From contig NZ_UYYD01000002.1 in assembly GCF_900625105.1 (NCBI RefSeq), positions 248,001 to 312,000 on the forward strand: a stretch of 64,000 nucleotides of DNA, given 5' to 3'. The first letter of the stretch is position 1, and each line of letters begins with the position of its first letter. Below are positions 34,492 to 41,603 of this stretch, one piece after another. The position numbers and the translations under genes are program-made. Source of the DNA: Agathobaculum sp. Marseille-P7918 (GTDB taxonomy: Bacteria; Bacillota; Clostridia; Oscillospirales; Butyricicoccaceae). The notes beneath the pieces were generated by a model. The model was not told the origin of the DNA. It saw only the letters and a program-made list of their open reading frames with translations, and searched no databases.

Positions 34492-34637
34492 ATCCAAACC
34501 CCCAGCTCTGTCGGGCGTTTGGATACAAGAGCGGAGCAAAGTTTCGCGCGCTATGCGCGTCGGAACTTTGCGCAGCCCGGGCGATGTCCGCAGGCACCGC
34601 GGCATCGCCCCTTCGTTTGCAAGCGTGGTTGCAAACG
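34492..34637 (+). repeat. Modular multi-hairpin element, copy 3
   Basis: Order on the + strand: B, ATCCAAAC/GTTTGGAT (34492-34524) around AGCTCTGTC; E, GCAAAGTTTCG/CGGAACTTTGC (about 34536-34570) with an extra CGCGC-TAT-GCGCG inside; F, GGGCGATG/CATCGCCC (34579-34610) with a nested CCGC/GCGG; and A, CGTTTGCAA/TTGCAAACG (34614-34637) around GCGTGG. Module E is nearly identical to that of copy 1 on the other strand. Confidence 0.85.
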
Positions 34638-34642
34638 AGTAC

Positions 34643-36139
34643 TTACCATCCAAAGTACGAGAACGGATTCTGGTACTGCGAGCCGCCGTTGCCGCTCTGG
34701 CTGTTCTGACTGCTCTGGCTGCTTTCCGCTGCCGGATCGTCGCCTTCCAGATCGTGCGCATCGGTCAGCGTCACGGTCAGGTTGATCGTCTTGCCGGTCG
34801 AGATACGATAAACCGTCAGCGTCAGCTTGTCGCCCGCCTTCATGTCTTCCTTGATGTCGTTGATGTCATCCATGGTCGGGGTCGGGGTACCGTTGACCGC
34901 GGTGATGATATCGCCCACCTGCAGACCCTCGCTGGCCGCCTTGGCACGCGAGTCAATCGAGTAAACCTGCACGCCTGCGACGCTGCCGTCCGCGGACTCC
35001 ACGTTCTGGCCGGTGATGCCGATGGACGGACGACCTGCCACATAACCGTTGGCAATCAGTTCATCGACGACCTCCTTGGCGGTGTTGATCGGGATGGCAA
35101 AGCCCATGCCTTCGACAGAGGCCTCACCAAAGCCGCTGCTGGACAGCTTGGCGGAGGTGATGCCGACTACCTGACCATACTTGTTGATCAGCGCGCCGCC
35201 CGAGTTGCCGGGGTTGATGGACGCGTCGGTCTGGATCAGGGTCATAACGCGGTCGTTGATGGTGACGTCACGGTTGATGGCGGAAATGCGGCCGCCGGTG
35301 ATCGTGTTGGCGAACTGTACACCGCCGGGCGAGCCGATCGCATACGCATATTCGCCGGGCTGCAACTCATCCGAGTCGCCGAACTCTGCTGCTGTCAGCT
35401 TGTCTTTGGGCTCAACCTTGATGACTGCCAGATCGGTCTGCTCATCCGTGCCGATGATCTTGGCGTCGTACTGCGTGCCGTCGCTCAGCTGCACGGTCAC
35501 GCTCTGCGCGTCCTCGACAACGTGGTTGTTGGTGATGATGTAGCCGTCCTCACTCATGATGACACCCGAGCCGGAACCCGTCCCGCTCGCGGTGGTCGAG
35601 ATGACCGAGACGATCGACGGGCTGACCTTCTTGTAGATCTCCTCTCCCGCCAGACCGTTGACCACGTCGTAGTTATCCGGGTCAAGGTCGGGCGCCTCGT
35701 TGATCTGCACAGTCGGCAGGTCGCCCGCCTGCGCGCTCGCCGTGACGGCGCTGCCGTCACCCGAGGATACCACATGCCCGATCACGGCGCCGCCTGCAAA
35801 CAGCAGGCACGCGGCCGCGACGCCGCACAGGCCGATCGCAATCGCCTTGCCGTGCTTTTTCCGCGGCTTCTTGGGCGGCTGCGGGGCCGCGCCCATCGGG
35901 TCCTGCGCATACGGTGCGCCGCCAAACGGCGGCTGCTGCTGAGGCGCCCGGTAGTCCGGATGCTGCACCGGCGTCTGATACGGGGTGCGCGGTTCCTCCT
36001 GCCGCGGTTCGGTGTACGGTTGTTCGGCTGCCGGCTGTTCTGCCGCCTGCGGCTGATCCATTGCGGGCTGCTGGGCCTCGGTATGTTCATCGCCGCGCGG
36101 TTCCGGCGTCATGTTATTCAAATTATTGAAGTCGTCCAT
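34643..36139 (-). CDS. htrA: HtrA/DegP-family membrane serine protease
   Basis: Surface protease/chaperone for misfolded exported proteins. In order: a Gln/Pro-rich cytoplasmic region (about 1-90), a KKPRKKHGK stop followed by one membrane helix (about 98-122), a trypsin-like domain with His206 (TNNHVVED), Asp236 (TDLAVIK) and Ser313 (GNSGGAL), and one PDZ domain (about 365-465) with PSIGITGQ and GLQVGDIITAVNG. It has 498 residues. The promoter carries three 11-bp-spaced TTCANA hexamers, and a two-component system lies next to it, so envelope-stress control is likely. Confidence 0.96.
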   Translation of the reverse strand: MDDFNNLNNMTPEPRGDEHTEAQQPAMDQPQAAEQPAAEQPYTEPRQEEPRTPYQTPVQHPDYRAPQQQPPFGGAPYAQDPMGAAPQPPKKPRKKHGKAIAIGLCGVAAACLLFAGGAVIGHVVSSGDGSAVTASAQAGDLPTVQINEAPDLDPDNYDVVNGLAGEEIYKKVSPSIVSVISTTASGTGSGSGVIMSEDGYIITNNHVVEDAQSVTVQLSDGTQYDAKIIGTDEQTDLAVIKVEPKDKLTAAEFGDSDELQPGEYAYAIGSPGGVQFANTITGGRISAINRDVTINDRVMTLIQTDASINPGNSGGALINKYGQVVGITSAKLSSSGFGEASVEGMGFAIPINTAKEVVDELIANGYVAGRPSIGITGQNVESADGSVAGVQVYSIDSRAKAASEGLQVGDIITAVNGTPTPTMDDINDIKEDMKAGDKLTLTVYRISTGKTINLTVTLTDAHDLEGDDPAAESSQSSQNSQSGNGGSQYQNPFSYFGW

Positions 36140-36171
36140 TGTGCTGACCTCCCTATCGATTTTGTGATTTC

Positions 36172-36225
36172 ATTCTAATCCGCCATTGTGGCGGTTTGTT
36201 GAAAACAATATGAATATTTTTTGAA
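36172..36225 (-). promoter_or_regulatory. htrA promoter with triple OmpR-type box
   Basis: Minus-strand order: TTCAAA (36225-36220), TTCATA (36214-36209), TTCAAC (36203-36198), each 11 bases apart, then exactly 20 bases to TAGAAT (36177-36172). No good -35 box is present, as expected for activator-dependent promoters. The layout matches the three sRNA promoters near 48.5-49.0 kb. Confidence 0.75.
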
Positions 36226-36235
36226 CAAGCGCAGA

Positions 36236-36279
36236 CAAACCGCCCGTTTCCGCGCAGCAGCGCGCGGCAAGCGGACGGT
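36236..36279 (-). terminator. Terminator after histidine kinase
   Basis: On the minus strand AAACCGTCCG pairs with CGGGCGGTTT (one U-G pair) with an inner CCGCGC/GCGCGG stem, then a U-rich tail. Confidence 0.6.
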
Positions 36280-36287
36280 TTTGCGGT

Positions 36288-37751
36288 TTATTTCTGGGAA
36301 TTTTTCATGCTCCCCGGCAATTGCTGGGGCGCCAGCGGCAAAGTGAAGGAAAATTCGGTCTCGCCGCCGTCCGAACGCACGGAAATCTCGCCCCCGTGCA
36401 GATTGATGATATTCTTGACGATATACAGGCCCAGCCCCGCGCCGGTCTTATCCATCGAGCGCGAGCGGTCGGCCTTGTAAAAGCGGCCGAACACATGCGG
36501 CAGGTCCTCCGGCGAGATGCCGACGCCGGTATTGGTGATGGAAAACGCGCAGAAGCCGTTTTCCGGATGCGCCCGCAGGCACAGGCGGCCGCCGTCGTTG
36601 ATGAACTTGACGGCATTGTCCACCAGATTGTACACCGCGCGGTACAGATGATCACGGTCGCCCATGACCATCAGCCGGTCCTCCAGATCGCAATCGACCT
36701 CGAGGCCCTTTTTCTCGATCTTCTGCTCAAACGACAGGATGATCTGGCTGGTCATCTCGGAGAAGTCGAACGGGGCGGGATTCAAAATCAGCTCTCCCGA
36801 CTGGATCTTGGCCGCGTCCAGCATGCGGTTGACCATGCGGGACAGGCGGCGCGTCTCCTCGGCGATGATGTGCAGGTACTTGTCGCGCTGCTCGACCGGG
36901 ATGGTGCCGTCGATCATGCCGTCCACAAAGCCGCCGATGGTGGTCATCGGGGTCTTGAACTCATGGCTGACGTTGGAGATAAAGCCGCGCGTCAGCTCCT
37001 CCAGCTGGTCGAGGTCGCGCGCCATGTTGTTGAAGGACACGGCCAGCTCGTCGATCTCGTAGCAGTGGTTGTCCTCCGGCACGCGCACATCGAAGTTGCC
37101 CGCGGCGAATTCCTTTGCCGCCGCCGCGATCACCTTGAGCGGCCGCGTCATGTGCTGCGACAGGAGGAAGGACATCACAAGCGCCACGGCCAGCGTGATC
37201 AGCAGGATGAGCACAAGCGTCTGTGTCGAGTGCCGCACCACGCCCGCGGCGGTTGCGTCCTGCGTATACACAAACACCATCGCGCTGGTTTCGCCATCGT
37301 CGCCGACCACCCGCGTGCCGACCGTATAGCTCGACCGGTCGCCCAGTACGCCGAGCTGGCCGACTTCGGCATAGCTGCCCGACTGGCGCACCTGCTCGGC
37401 GACCTCTTCCGGGATCATCCAGCCCGACATTTTGGACGCTTCGCCGTCCGGCCCCGCGATCATCTGGATCACGCCGTCGCGATCGGTCACATACACGGTG
37501 ATGGAATCCTCCTTGGCGACCGTGCCGATGGACAGCATATAGATCTCCCGGATGACGTCGGAATCCGTGCCCAGCATCAGCCGGGTCTGCTCGGCCAGGC
37601 TCTGCACGGTCGTGCGCAGCTCCGCCTGCTTGGTTTGCAGCGCGTAGTTGCCCATCTGGTAATAAAACACGCTGCCCGCCACCGCAAATGCGCACACGAT
37701 CAGCAGCACATGCGTGACATAATTTTTGAAAAAGAAACTGCGTCTGCCCAT
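36288..37751 (-). CDS. Sensor histidine kinase
   Basis: A 487-residue membrane kinase, partner of the response regulator encoded 3 bases upstream. Two membrane helices (about 11-31 and 178-198) flank a PAS/Cache-like sensor domain outside the cell. HAMP (about 199-250), the phospho-acceptor His263 in SNVSHEFKTPM, and the ATPase domain follow with NLVDNAVKF (N box), GVGISPEDL (G1), and GAGLGLYIVKN (G2). The signal is unknown. Position next to htrA and htrA-type boxes suggest envelope or secretion stress, like CssS, CiaH or LisK, but the sensor domain gives no direct proof. Confidence 0.93.
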   Translation of the reverse strand: MGRRSFFFKNYVTHVLLIVCAFAVAGSVFYYQMGNYALQTKQAELRTTVQSLAEQTRLMLGTDSDVIREIYMLSIGTVAKEDSITVYVTDRDGVIQMIAGPDGEASKMSGWMIPEEVAEQVRQSGSYAEVGQLGVLGDRSSYTVGTRVVGDDGETSAMVFVYTQDATAAGVVRHSTQTLVLILLITLAVALVMSFLLSQHMTRPLKVIAAAAKEFAAGNFDVRVPEDNHCYEIDELAVSFNNMARDLDQLEELTRGFISNVSHEFKTPMTTIGGFVDGMIDGTIPVEQRDKYLHIIAEETRRLSRMVNRMLDAAKIQSGELILNPAPFDFSEMTSQIILSFEQKIEKKGLEVDCDLEDRLMVMGDRDHLYRAVYNLVDNAVKFINDGGRLCLRAHPENGFCAFSITNTGVGISPEDLPHVFGRFYKADRSRSMDKTGAGLGLYIVKNIINLHGGEISVRSDGGETEFSFTLPLAPQQLPGSMKNSQK

Positions 37752-37754
37752 GGT

Positions 37755-38435
37755 TTACTCCTTGGTCTCGAACTTATAGCCGACGCCCCAGACCGTTTTG
37801 ACTTCCCACTTATCCGAGACGCCCTCGAGCTTTTCGCGCAGGCGCTTGATATGCACATCGACCGTGCGGGTATCGCCGAAGTAGTCAAAGCCCCACACAT
37901 CGTCCAGCAGCTGCGCGCGCGTGAACACGCGGTTGGGGCTGGAGGCGAGATAATAGAGCAGTTCGATCTCCTTGGGGGGCGCATCCACGCGCTTGCCCTT
38001 GATGATCAGGTCGTATGCCTGCTTGTCGATGACCAGGTTGTCGAACGTCAGCTTCTCGGGCGCGTCGTCCGGCGCCATGCGGCGGAACACCGCGCGCACG
38101 CGCGCAATGACCTCAGGCATTTCGAGGGGCTTGACGATATAGTCGTCCGCGCCCATCTCCAGACCGGACACGCGGTCGGCCGTTTCGCCCTTGGCCGTCA
38201 GCATGATGATCGGCACGTCGCTTTCCGCGCGGATCTCCTTGCAGACCGCCCAGCCGTCCATCACCGGCATCATCACGTCGAGCAGCAGCATGTCGGGCTT
38301 TTCGCTCTTCCACATCTTGATGCCCTCGACCCCGTTTTCCGCTTCGATCACCGCGTAGCCCTCGCGCTCCAGATACAGGCGCAGCAGCTCGCGGATATTG
38401 GCTTCATCTTCGACAATGAGTATCTTTTTTGCCAC
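37755..38435 (-). CDS. OmpR/PhoB-family response regulator
   Basis: A 226-residue regulator. Receiver domain (1-120) with acidic DE at 10-11, phospho-acceptor Asp53 (LLLDVMMPVMDG), Thr/Lys in MLTAKGE and VKPLEMPEV. The winged-helix domain (about 128-222) has KEIELLYYLASSPNRVFTR and the DNA-recognition helix with RTVDVHIKRLREKL, and ends in VWGVGYKFE. This class binds direct repeats with an 11-bp period. Such repeats lie before its own gene, before htrA, and before three sRNA units. Overall sequence resembles ResD/PhoP/WalR-type regulators, so the exact orthology is not settled. Confidence 0.94.
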   Translation of the reverse strand: MAKKILIVEDEANIRELLRLYLEREGYAVIEAENGVEGIKMWKSEKPDMLLLDVMMPVMDGWAVCKEIRAESDVPIIMLTAKGETADRVSGLEMGADDYIVKPLEMPEVIARVRAVFRRMAPDDAPEKLTFDNLVIDKQAYDLIIKGKRVDAPPKEIELLYYLASSPNRVFTRAQLLDDVWGFDYFGDTRTVDVHIKRLREKLEGVSDKWEVKTVWGVGYKFETKE

Positions 38436-38486
38436 AATCGTTCCCTACTTTCCGAATCAGGCTGTTTCTACAGTCGTCACACGCTT

Positions 38487-38530
38487 ATTATACAGCCTTT
38501 TGCCGCAAAAAGCCATGAACAATCTGTAAA
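38487..38530 (-). promoter_or_regulatory. Response-regulator promoter with OmpR-type repeat pair
   Basis: Minus strand: TTTACA (38530-38525), TTCATG (38519-38514) 11 bases on, 21 bases, then TATAAT (38492-38487). The match is weaker than at htrA (two good hexamers, spacing 21). Self-activation is possible. The box overlaps the region between two divergent promoters. Confidence 0.55.
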
Positions 38531-38541
38531 AGGGGGAAGAA

Positions 38542-38570
38542 TTGCGTCCCCTGCACAGACATGCTATACT
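38542..38570 (+). promoter_or_regulatory. trmO promoter
   Basis: TTGCGT (38542-38547), a 17-bp spacer, and TATACT (38565-38570) with TGC in front. Confidence 0.75.
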
Positions 38571-38600
38571 GATAGCATCAACAGCAAAGGAAGGTCATGT

Positions 38601-39302
38601 ATGCCCCAAACCGTACCTATGCATATCATCGCGCGCATCCGCAGCGATTTTCCGACCAAATTCGGCATCCCGCGGCAAAGCGGGCTGGCCGACGCGCCCG
38701 CGCGCATCGTGTTCGAGCCGGAATACCGCAACGCGGACGCGCTGCGCGGCATCGAAGGGTTTTCCCACCTCTGGCTGATCTGGCAGTTTTCCGAGGCCGT
38801 GCGCGACGGCTGGTCGCCCACCGTGCGGCCGCCCAAGCTGGGCGGCAACCGCCGCATGGGCGTGTTCGCGACCCGCTCGCCCTTCCGGCCGAACGCGATC
38901 GGGCTTTCCTCGGTGCGGCTGGACCGCGTGGAACTGCACACGCCGGACGGACCGGTGCTACACGTCTCGGGCGCCGACCTGATGGACGGCACGCCGATCT
39001 TTGACATCAAGCCCTATCTGGCCTACACGGATGCGCACCCGGAAGCCACCGGCGGTTTTGCGCTGCAAAGCCGCGAAGGCGTACTGCACGTTGTCTGCGC
39101 GGAGGCGCTGCTCGCCCGTCTGCCGGACGGACGGCGGGAGGCGCTGCTCGCCATCCTTGCGCAGGACCCGCGGCCGGGCTACCAGCACGAACCCGGCCGG
39201 GTGTACGGCTTCCCGTTTGCGGGCTGCGAAGTGCGCTTTACGGTCGAGGGCGATACCCTGACCGTGCAGGATATCACCCCCACGCCGAATAAGATGAGTT
39301 GA
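38601..39302 (+). CDS. trmO: tRNA (N6-threonylcarbamoyladenosine-37-N6)-methyltransferase TrmO
   Basis: Methylates t6A37 of tRNA-Thr using SAM; family name TsaA/TrmO. The 233-residue protein has ARIRSDFPTKFGIPRQSGLA, RIVFEPEYRN, GIEGFSHLWLIWQF, and GVFATRSPFRPNAIGLSSVRL, the SAM-binding block, then DLMDGTPIFDIKPYL. The C-terminal domain has DPRPGYQ and YGFPFAGCEVRF. The ATG at 38601 lies after AAGGAAGG. The long in-frame extension upstream is the antisense of the two-component genes and is not coding. Confidence 0.95.
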   Translation: MPQTVPMHIIARIRSDFPTKFGIPRQSGLADAPARIVFEPEYRNADALRGIEGFSHLWLIWQFSEAVRDGWSPTVRPPKLGGNRRMGVFATRSPFRPNAIGLSSVRLDRVELHTPDGPVLHVSGADLMDGTPIFDIKPYLAYTDAHPEATGGFALQSREGVLHVVCAEALLARLPDGRREALLAILAQDPRPGYQHEPGRVYGFPFAGCEVRFTVEGDTLTVQDITPTPNKMS

Positions 39303-39332
39303 TCTCTCTCTCGCCACAGCGCAAATCATTCC

Positions 39333-39417
39333 GCCGCTCTGCGAGCGGCATCGAAAAGTCGAGCTCTGCCCGACTTTTTGATACATCTGATTCGATCGAA
39401 AGCGTGGTTTCGATCGA
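39333..39417 (+). repeat. Modular multi-hairpin element, copy 4
   Basis: + strand order C, B, A. C: GCCGCTC-TGC-GAGCGGC (39333-39349). B: ATCGAAAAGTCG/CGACTTTTTGAT (39350-39382) around AGCTCTGCC, with one pair that is G-U in + RNA. A: TCGATCGAAA/TTTCGATCGA (39392-39417) around GCGTGG. Same order and loops as copy 2 in the opposite orientation. Confidence 0.85.
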
Positions 39418-39424
39418 GAATGAA

Positions 39425-39453
39425 AAAAACCGCTCCCAATGGGAGCGGTTTTT
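39425..39453. terminator. Bidirectional terminator, trmO/DUF4914
   Basis: ACCGCTCCC (39429-39437) and GGGAGCGGT (39441-39449) around AAT, with A and T runs on each side. Confidence 0.88.
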
Positions 39454-39479
39454 ATTTTCCGTCGCCTTACAGCAGACTA

Positions 39480-41354
39480 TTACAGATTGGTCGGGGTGAT
39501 CGCTTCGAAGTCCGCCAGCGTGCCGCCGTTCATGAAACAGTCGATGATCTGCTTGCCGCGCGGATCGAGGTCCGGCGTGTCGAACTTGGCCAGTTCCTTG
39601 CGGAAGAAGTCGGTCAGGATCTTGGCGCCGGCGTCGTAACCGTCCGTGCCGACACGGTCCTGCGTATCGACGCGCAGGTACTTGGAGCGGATGCGCTGAC
39701 CGTCGATGGTCATATCCTTCATCGCGTAGCCGAGCAGCGAGCAGCGCGCGGGCTCGAGGTGCTCGCGGCGGATCTTCGCGCCGCCGTGGCGGGCCAGATA
39801 CTCACGGGAGATCCACTCAGCCGCAAAGCCGACCTTGTACACGCCGATGTGCTGGTTCGGGATGAGCACATAGCGGGTGTTCGGGCTGTTCATGATCTGC
39901 TCGAGCAGCAGGTTTGCCTGCTTGACGCGCAGGCCGGTCGCGAACGGCCAGTAAGAACCAACGCCCTCGCTCTTGAGCTCGTTGCCGGTGACGATCGAGG
40001 GGTTGTTGAAGCCGCGCGGCGCAACCAGACGCCACAGCCATGCCAGTGCGGGCGGGATGATATGCATCATGCCCATGATGCCGTAGTTCGGGTTCTCGCG
40101 GGTCGAGGGGGGCATACGGACGCCGAACGAGCGTACGTCAACCTCCACCGGCTCCTTGACGATGTGCGGCACATCCCAGCGCGGTACGATCGCGCGCGGG
40201 TTGGAGCAGCGCTTGCCGTTGGAATCGAGCGTATGCTCCCAGATCAGCAGCGTTGCGCCCGGATGGCCTTCCATGTTGAAGAAGCAGAGCGGCTCCTTCG
40301 GCTCGGTGCAGATGCGCTCGTACACCGGGTCGCAGCCATAGTGGGTCACGCCGTCCATGCGCAGGAACCAGCCGTCCTCACCATCGACCAGCACCAGCTT
40401 GCCGGACTTGTTCTGCAGCTGCGGATAGCAGGTCGCCATATCGTCGCACACCGGCTCGATCGAGCAGGTCGCGCCCATGTTGATATAGGTCTCCTCGCCG
40501 GTGACCGTGTTCTTGGAGAGCAGCACACGGCCGTCCGGCTCGCGCGCGATATCCTGCAGCATTTCGCTCTTGCCGCCGCCGGACGCGCCCTCGTGCATGA
40601 TGACCATTTCGTTCTCATACGGCGTTACCAGACGGCCGCAGGACGTATGGCAGGTGGTCCAGCCTTCCTGCTCGCCGATGTCCAGCAGCACCGAGTAAAC
40701 GCCCTTCTTGGCGGACGGGCCGGGATAGAGGTTGTAGGAAAAGACCTCGTGGCAGTCGTCCATACGGTTGTGGACAACGACCTGCTTGCCCGCGAAGTGG
40801 GTGTGGCGGAACGGCGGCGCAACGTAAACGATCGCGCGCGGCTTATAGCCTTCGGTCTCTTCCGCGTTGACAAAGCCCTGCAGATGTGCCAGCGCAAACG
40901 CAAAGAACGCGCACTGCTTGGGGCAAACCAGCATGGAGCCGTAGCCATAGATGTTGCCGCCCGAATTAAAGGGCATCAGGATCAGCTCCTGCGTCTTGAA
41001 CCATTCCATGGTTTCGCGGCGCAGATCGGCAAAGGGATAGCCGTATACATCGGCAAAACGCTTTTTGTCGGTCGGCTTATCGTCCGCAATGCGCATGCAG
41101 TCCGGCTCGCGGCGGCGCATATAATCCTCCACGAAGTTGACCGATGCACCGTTCTTGCAGCGCGTCACGTCCGCTTCCTTGACCGGGCCCTTACCCGGTA
41201 CGTCGAAGACGACGTCGTACACGTCCGCATGATCCGGGCCGAATACCATGTCATAGAGTTCCGCCTTGCTGGTCGGAACCGACACGCCCTTACAGTTTTC
41301 GAGCACATCCTTCAGCTCGTCCGTGAAAGTGAATTTGTTGAGCAACGGGTTCAT
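39480..41354 (-). CDS. DUF4914 family, PEPCK-like P-loop protein
   Basis: A 624-residue protein I place in the DUF4914 family. It resembles phosphoenolpyruvate carboxykinases in layout: a nucleotide loop EGASGGGKSEM near the centre (PEPCK has GxSGxGKT), FNMEGHPGATLLIWE, HTSCGRLVTPYENEMVIMHE upstream, and conserved Asp/Arg blocks (LVLVDGEDGWFLRMDG). PEPCK function is not shown, and the usual metal-binding signatures are not clear to me. ATG at 41354 lies 10 bases after AAAGGAGG. It has a long structured leader and its own promoter. Codon use is highly biased, which hints at strong expression. Confidence 0.72.
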   Translation of the reverse strand: MNPLLNKFTFTDELKDVLENCKGVSVPTSKAELYDMVFGPDHADVYDVVFDVPGKGPVKEADVTRCKNGASVNFVEDYMRRREPDCMRIADDKPTDKKRFADVYGYPFADLRRETMEWFKTQELILMPFNSGGNIYGYGSMLVCPKQCAFFAFALAHLQGFVNAEETEGYKPRAIVYVAPPFRHTHFAGKQVVVHNRMDDCHEVFSYNLYPGPSAKKGVYSVLLDIGEQEGWTTCHTSCGRLVTPYENEMVIMHEGASGGGKSEMLQDIAREPDGRVLLSKNTVTGEETYINMGATCSIEPVCDDMATCYPQLQNKSGKLVLVDGEDGWFLRMDGVTHYGCDPVYERICTEPKEPLCFFNMEGHPGATLLIWEHTLDSNGKRCSNPRAIVPRWDVPHIVKEPVEVDVRSFGVRMPPSTRENPNYGIMGMMHIIPPALAWLWRLVAPRGFNNPSIVTGNELKSEGVGSYWPFATGLRVKQANLLLEQIMNSPNTRYVLIPNQHIGVYKVGFAAEWISREYLARHGGAKIRREHLEPARCSLLGYAMKDMTIDGQRIRSKYLRVDTQDRVGTDGYDAGAKILTDFFRKELAKFDTPDLDPRGKQIIDCFMNGGTLADFEAITPTNL

Positions 41355-41375
41355 CTGTTTGTTTCCTCCTTTCAC

Positions 41376-41460
41376 ACCGCCAATGCCCTTCCCAAAACAT
41401 CAGCCGGTGTGCCTGCTGCAAGGTCTTATCCGCGTTAATGCAGCAAGACCAATTGTTGTT
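41376..41460 (-). other. Structured 5' leader of DUF4914 gene
   Basis: On the minus strand GGTCTT pairs with AAGACC, overlapping an alternative pairing around TTGCTGC/GCAGCA, and CACACCG pairs with CGGTGTG just before the ribosome site. The leader is about 110 bases. I match it to no known riboswitch. Confidence 0.4.
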
Positions 41461-41467
41461 CATTTAT

Positions 41468-41528
41468 AGCATACTGCAAAACAGGGTTCCCCGTCAACCA
41501 ATTTTCGCATTTTTGCAAGTTATTATAC
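41468..41528 (-). promoter_or_regulatory. DUF4914 promoter region
   Basis: TTGACG (41497-41492), an 18-bp spacer and TATGCT (41473-41468) on the minus strand. A second TATAAT (41528-41523) lies upstream inside an imperfect palindrome TGCAAG-N14-CTTGCA, which could be an operator. Confidence 0.6.
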
Positions 41529-41603
41529 AAGTTCTTGCAGAATGTACAAAACTCCCTTTTCTTTTTGGTTGTTTTCCGTACATGGACGCTTGTCCGTCGT
41601 GCA

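Noticed and set aside
36321-38600. N-terminal extension of trmO to a 993-residue protein
   Set aside because: Only the last 233 codons match TrmO; the rest is antisense to the kinase and regulator genes.
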